In this document: positions 6,074-8,653 of the stretch, in pieces
Position numbering within the stretch: the stretch's first letter is position 1
Layout: each line of letters opens with the position of its first letter
Source of the DNA: Actinomycetes bacterium
GTDB taxonomy: Bacteria; Actinomycetota; Actinomycetes; Actinomycetales; Beutenbergiaceae
DNA length: 8,653 bases
Assembly (NCBI GenBank): GCA_021793935.1
Contig: JAJYRV010000067.1
Location: 1-8,653 of the forward strand
Reading direction: 5' to 3'
Program-made: the position numbers and the translations under genes
The notes under the pieces: model-generated
Told to the model about the DNA's origin: nothing
What the model saw: the letters and a program-made list of their open reading frames with translations, nothing else
Database searches by the model: none

Positions 6074-6100
6074 GGATCTACGATACGTAGTATCGAATCC
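6074..6100. repeat. Inverted repeat in the gap before the GNAT gene
   Basis: CGATAC (6081-6086) and GTATCG (6090-6095) flank GTA. GGAT (6074-6077) and ATCC (6097-6100) can extend the pairing outward. It starts directly after the pdtaR stop codon and ends just before the GNAT ribosome binding site. No T-run follows, so it could be an operator, an mRNA-stability hairpin or a weak attenuator. Confidence 0.4.
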
Positions 6101-6106
6101 CGAGTG

Positions 6107-6113
6107 AGGAGGT
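6107..6113 (+). promoter_or_regulatory. Consensus ribosome binding site of the GNAT gene
   Basis: AGGAGGT ends 4 bases before the ATG at 6118-6120. It fixes that start and makes the in-frame GTG at 6112, which lies inside this site, unlikely. Confidence 0.75.
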
Positions 6114-6117
6114 GACC

Positions 6118-6693
6118 ATGGCCTGGGGAAACAATAAGATCCGCCACGCTGGATCTTCTGATATTGAGGAGCTGGTGGAACTCACCAGACTCGCCCGGCA
6201 AGAGTCACCCCTCACCGCCCAGCTCTGCACCCCTAATTCAGGTCACATCACGGAGCTTCTCACCGCGTGGTACTCCCTCGAGGGGTGTTCTCTCCTCGTA
6301 GCGGAGTCCGACGGCAAGATCGTCGGCTTCGCGCTCGTTCAACACGTCGCGCCGAGCCTCTTCTCTGACGTCGCGTTCCTCCAAATCGAAGGACTCTTCG
6401 TCCGTGAAGAATTCCGGCGCCGAGGGATCGCCCGCGGACTGCTCACAGAAGTAGTGAACATCGCGGAGGCGAGCCAGGTCGAGCACATCGTGACGATCGT
6501 CCTCACCGGCTCGCGTCAAGAGCTGCGTTTCCTCGCCGGCCTCGGCTTCATGCCCGCCGGTGCTCGGCGGCTGGTCGATACGCAAACGCTCGCCCGCCGA
6601 CTGAGCGGCCCGAACCGGGAGCGGCGCTTGCGCAGCATCGACGAACTCATCGCTCGACGCCGACGCACGAGGGATCTCACAACCACTTCCTAA
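6118..6693 (+). CDS. GNAT family N-acetyltransferase
   Basis: This 191-residue protein transfers an acetyl group from acetyl-CoA to an amine on a small molecule or protein. The order of elements is typical: an N-terminal strand and helix (IRHAGSSDIEELVELTRLAR, 8-27), then a central sheet, SLLVAESDGKIVGFALVQH (58-76). The acetyl-CoA loop follows as LFVREEFRRRGIARGLLTEV (93-112), with R101-R-G-I-A105 as the pyrophosphate-binding motif. The last core element is FLAGLGFMPAG (138-148). A basic C-terminal tail (about 163-186, RRLRSIDELIARRRR) exceeds the usual domain and might bind a polyanion or partner. The start is set by AGGAGGT; an upstream GTG at 6112 would only add two residues. It lies 44 bases after pdtaR and 32 before azlC, so co-transcription is likely. 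The substrate is unknown. Confidence 0.9.
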   Translation: MAWGNNKIRHAGSSDIEELVELTRLARQESPLTAQLCTPNSGHITELLTAWYSLEGCSLLVAESDGKIVGFALVQHVAPSLFSDVAFLQIEGLFVREEFRRRGIARGLLTEVVNIAEASQVEHIVTIVLTGSRQELRFLAGLGFMPAGARRLVDTQTLARRLSGPNRERRLRSIDELIARRRRTRDLTTTS

Positions 6694-6725
6694 GCGAAGA
6701 TCTTAGGTCGAGCGAAGCGAGAGCT

Positions 6726-7430
6726 GTGCAACAACCGCCTGATGCCTTCCGTGAGGAGGTGTGGCAGGGCTGGCGGGCCGTCCTACCCGCGTGCGCCGCT
6801 GTGCTTCCACTCGGCCTCGCCCTCGGGGTGCTCGTCGTCCAGACGGGCTTTTCCTGGTGGTGGGGGCCGCTCATCGCTCTCTTCATCTTCGCCGGCTCGC
6901 TCGAATTCCTCATGGTAGGAATGCTCGCCGCGGCCGCGCCGCTCTCCCAGGTGGCCGTGAGCGCGCTGCTCGTCAACTTCCGGCACGTCTTCTACGCGAT
7001 ATCCTTTCCGCTCCACCGAGTGCACGGCCGGGGCTGGAAGGTGTACAGCACCTATGCGCTCACCGATGAGGTGTACGCGGTCACGGCGGATCCGAAGGCG
7101 CAGACGTGGAGTCGCACCCGGATTCTCAGCATCCAACTCATATTCCAGGGCGCGTGGGTCGCGAGCGTGTGCGCGGGCGGACTGCTCGGACAACTCATTC
7201 CTGACTCCGTGGTCGGCCTCGATTTTGCGATCACTGCCTTGTTCGCCGTCCTGAGCATCGATGCCTACCGAGCGCGCAAATCGATCCCCGTCACGATTCT
7301 CGCCCTCGGCTGCGCACTTGCCGGCGTACTGATCGCCCCGGCAGACATGCTAATCGTGTCCATGGCGCTGTTCGTGGCTGCGCTCATCGGTTCGTTCTAC
7401 TTTGTTCGAGTGAGGGGTGCGCGTGCCTGA
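6726..7430 (+). CDS. azlC: AzlC family branched-chain amino-acid exporter, large subunit
   Basis: This 234-residue inner-membrane protein is the larger partner of an AzlCD exporter. The family exports branched-chain amino acids or analogues such as azaleucine. Hydrophobic segments lie at about 17-40, 46-68, 75-96, 134-156, 165-180, 185-205 and 207-227. Family landmarks are LPLGLALGVL (27-36), FAGSLEFLMVGML (55-67), NFRHVFYAISFPLH (84-97) and LTDEVYAV (112-119). The GTG at 6726 is the best start from length and the position of the first helix, but its ribosome binding site is weak (GCGAGAG). The GTG at about 6762 is an alternative. It overlaps azlD by 8 nt, which indicates coupled translation. 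Its true cargo is not shown by sequence. Confidence 0.92.
   Translation: MQQPPDAFREEVWQGWRAVLPACAAVLPLGLALGVLVVQTGFSWWWGPLIALFIFAGSLEFLMVGMLAAAAPLSQVAVSALLVNFRHVFYAISFPLHRVHGRGWKVYSTYALTDEVYAVTADPKAQTWSRTRILSIQLIFQGAWVASVCAGGLLGQLIPDSVVGLDFAITALFAVLSIDAYRARKSIPVTILALGCALAGVLIAPADMLIVSMALFVAALIGSFYFVRVRGARA
7412..7417 (+). promoter_or_regulatory. Ribosome binding site of azlD inside azlC
   Basis: GAGGGG-type purine tract (TGAGGGGTG, 7411-7419) lies 5 bases before the GTG at 7423-7425. It favours that start over the GTG at 7417, which is part of the same tract. Confidence 0.5.
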
Positions 7431-7755
7431 CGCTACTTACATGCTGCTCGCGCTCCTCACCGCCGGCGGGATCACGTGGGCACTGCGGGCGCTACCGTTC
7501 GCCGTCCTTGAACCAATGCGCGATAGCGAATTGCTCGACTATCTCGGCAAGCGGATGCCGCTCGGCATCATGTTAATCCTCACCGTCTACACGCTTAACG
7601 ACGTCGAACTCACCGTGGTGGCCTCAGCCGGCCCAGCGATTCTCGCCCTGGCAGTGATCGTCGCGCTCCATGTGTGGCGGCGCAACGCGGTGCTGAGCCT
7701 ATTTGCCGGCACCGGGATCTACGCGCTGCTCGCAAGCATCATTGCGGCGGGATAG
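7423..7755 (+). CDS. azlD: AzlD family branched-chain amino-acid exporter, small subunit
   Basis: This 110-residue membrane protein is the small partner of AzlC. Four hydrophobic segments are visible at about 5-25, 45-60, 64-83 and 90-108. The family landmarks are TWALRALPFAVLE (about 19-31), LGKRMPLGIMLILTVYTL (about 42-59) and ALHVWRRNAVLSLFAGTGIY (about 82-101). The start is taken as GTG 7423, spaced 5 bases from a GAGGGG tract; a GTG at 7417 would add two residues. The 8-nt overlap with azlC implies coupling and a fixed ratio of subunits. Its last 17 bases overlap the end of the convergent MFS gene, so no terminator separates the two units. Confidence 0.9.
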   Translation: MPDATYMLLALLTAGGITWALRALPFAVLEPMRDSELLDYLGKRMPLGIMLILTVYTLNDVELTVVASAGPAILALAVIVALHVWRRNAVLSLFAGTGIYALLASIIAAG

Positions 7756-8512
7756 CCGGTGTGCCCCGGTTCGGGAGCCGGGCCGGCGGGTTCGCATCCG
7801 CGCGGGTGCGCAACAGCGGAAGGGCGACCGTCCACGCGAGGAGGGCGCCGGCTACGCTTCCGATCGCGATCATCGTCGCCATCGACAGGCTCGAAGTTCC
7901 GCCCAACGAAGCAAGTGGTGCGAGTAGTGGCCCGATAACGAAGGTGGAGGTACCGAACAGCGCCGCCGCGGTGCCAGCCCGCTCCCCATGACTGGTGAGC
8001 GTCAGCGCGGCGCCATTGGGGCTGGTAATCCCGTGGCAGCACATCATCAGGGCGATGACTGACAACAGCAGCACCGGGTGCGGCCCGACGACGGCGATCA
8101 GTAGGACGACGAGGGAGACCGCCGCTGCTGAGGTCGTGCCAACCATGTACATCCGCCGCAGCCCAGCCTTGCGAACGACGAACCGATCGATCTGCGAGCC
8201 CAGCACCGTCATGATCGAGTTCGCGGCGAAGATCACCGAGAACGCTTGCGGGCTCATTCCCATTTCGCTCTGGAGCACGAAACTGATCGAGGCGAGGTAG
8301 GTGAAGAACGCGACTCCGCCGCACGCAGCGACGAGGAGCAGCGCCACAAACACTCGGTCCCTAAACACTTCGACGAATTGGTTCCCCACCTGACGGATCG
8401 GTCCTGTCTGGCGCTTGGCGTGAGGGAGGGTTTCTGGCAGGCTCGTGATGGCCAGGAGGGGAAGCGCGACCCCGATCCCGGCGAGGACGAGGAAGATTCC
8501 TCGCCAGTCCAT
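7739..8512 (-). CDS. Bcr/CflA-type MFS drug-efflux transporter, N-terminal half missing
   Basis: The 257 residues from the first ATG (8510-8512) are the C-terminal part of a 12-helix major facilitator of the Bcr/CflA multidrug family. They start at the sixth transmembrane region: [11 protein letters not shown], then [10 protein letters not shown] at the central loop. [20 protein letters not shown] (79-98), [11 protein letters not shown] and RKAGLRRMY follow, then the last four helices ending near [10 protein letters not shown]. Full members are about 400 residues, so about 150 residues and five helices are lacking. The ATG at 8512 is an internal Met, not a natural start: no ribosome binding site precedes it, and the frame stays open to the window edge across antisense ABC-ATPase sequence. 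As it stands the gene should be non-functional, unless the junction at about 8512-8525 is an assembly error. Confidence 0.85.
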   Translation of the reverse strand: MDWRGIFLVLAGIGVALPLLAITSLPETLPHAKRQTGPIRQVGNQFVEVFRDRVFVALLLVAACGGVAFFTYLASISFVLQSEMGMSPQAFSVIFAANSIMTVLGSQIDRFVVRKAGLRRMYMVGTTSAAAVSLVVLLIAVVGPHPVLLLSVIALMMCCHGITSPNGAALTLTSHGERAGTAAALFGTSTFVIGPLLAPLASLGGTSSLSMATMIAIGSVAGALLAWTVALPLLRTRADANPPARLPNRGTPAIPPQ

Positions 8513-8524
8513 GATGGCCGCGAG

Positions 8525-8653
8525 TCCGGTGGAATGGCCCAGCGGGTGCTCATTGCCGGCGCGGTGATGAGCAAGCCCGCCCTGCTGCTTGCCGACGAAC
8601 CCACGACCGCTCTCGACGTCACGGTCCAGGCAGAGGTACTTGAACTCCTGCGG
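8525..8653 (+). CDS. Oligopeptide-type ABC transporter ATPase fragment (both ends missing)
   Basis: The plus-strand frame from 8525 to the edge reads [13 protein letters not shown], the ABC signature motif. It continues with [16 protein letters not shown], the Walker B strand and D-loop (Walker B D at 8594-8596, catalytic E at 8597-8599). It ends in AEVLELLR. The combination SGGMAQRV with [12 protein letters not shown] is characteristic of DppD/OppD-type ATPases, which power peptide or nickel importers. The Walker A, Q-loop and first half of the domain (about 150 residues) are absent: upstream lies antisense MFS sequence, and even the Leu normally before SGG is missing. The C-terminus lies outside the window. 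It is a gene fragment produced by a deletion or by misassembly; nearby ATGs (8534) are not credible starts. Confidence 0.8.

Overview
The window is GC-rich, with tightly packed genes. Its content points to a Gram-positive actinobacterium: an ANTAR-type response regulator resembling mycobacterial PdtaR, a sortase-anchored surface protein, a long actinobacterial form of ChaB, and a DUF6036-type nucleotidyltransferase with its usual small partner. I cannot name a genus. The odd length and the break at the right edge suggest a complete short contig rather than an excerpt from a chromosome.

Layout from left to right. At 1-324 (minus) lies the N-terminal part of an aldo/keto reductase. Divergent from it, 455-2455 (plus) encodes a secreted, cell-wall-anchored endonuclease/exonuclease/phosphatase (EEP) protein, followed by a strong hairpin terminator (2479-2513). 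A ChaB-family protein follows at 2651-3067. A minus-strand two-gene unit (4344 down to 3371) encodes a small unnamed protein and a nucleotidyltransferase joined by an ATGA overlap. This is an accessory, toxin-antitoxin-like arrangement. About 0.7 kb without a convincing gene follows, containing two sizeable imperfect hairpins, and then a minus-strand tRNA with anticodon CAA.

From 5399 to 7755 four plus-strand genes form a plausible operon: a PdtaR-like ANTAR response regulator, a GNAT acetyltransferase, and the azlC/azlD pair, which overlap by 8 nt and encode a branched-chain amino-acid exporter. The azlD end overlaps the end of a convergent minus-strand Bcr/CflA-type MFS transporter by 17 bp.

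The right end is anomalous. The MFS gene lacks its N-terminal half. At about 8512-8525 the sequence switches directly into the middle of an oppositely oriented oligopeptide-type ABC transporter ATPase, which starts at its signature motif without its Walker A half. This is either a deletion between two divergent genes or an assembly chimera.

Most of the window is ordinary actinobacterial chromosome. The parts worth a second look are the nucleotidyltransferase module with its structured upstream region, the short-armed tRNA-Leu(CAA), and the MFS/ABC junction.
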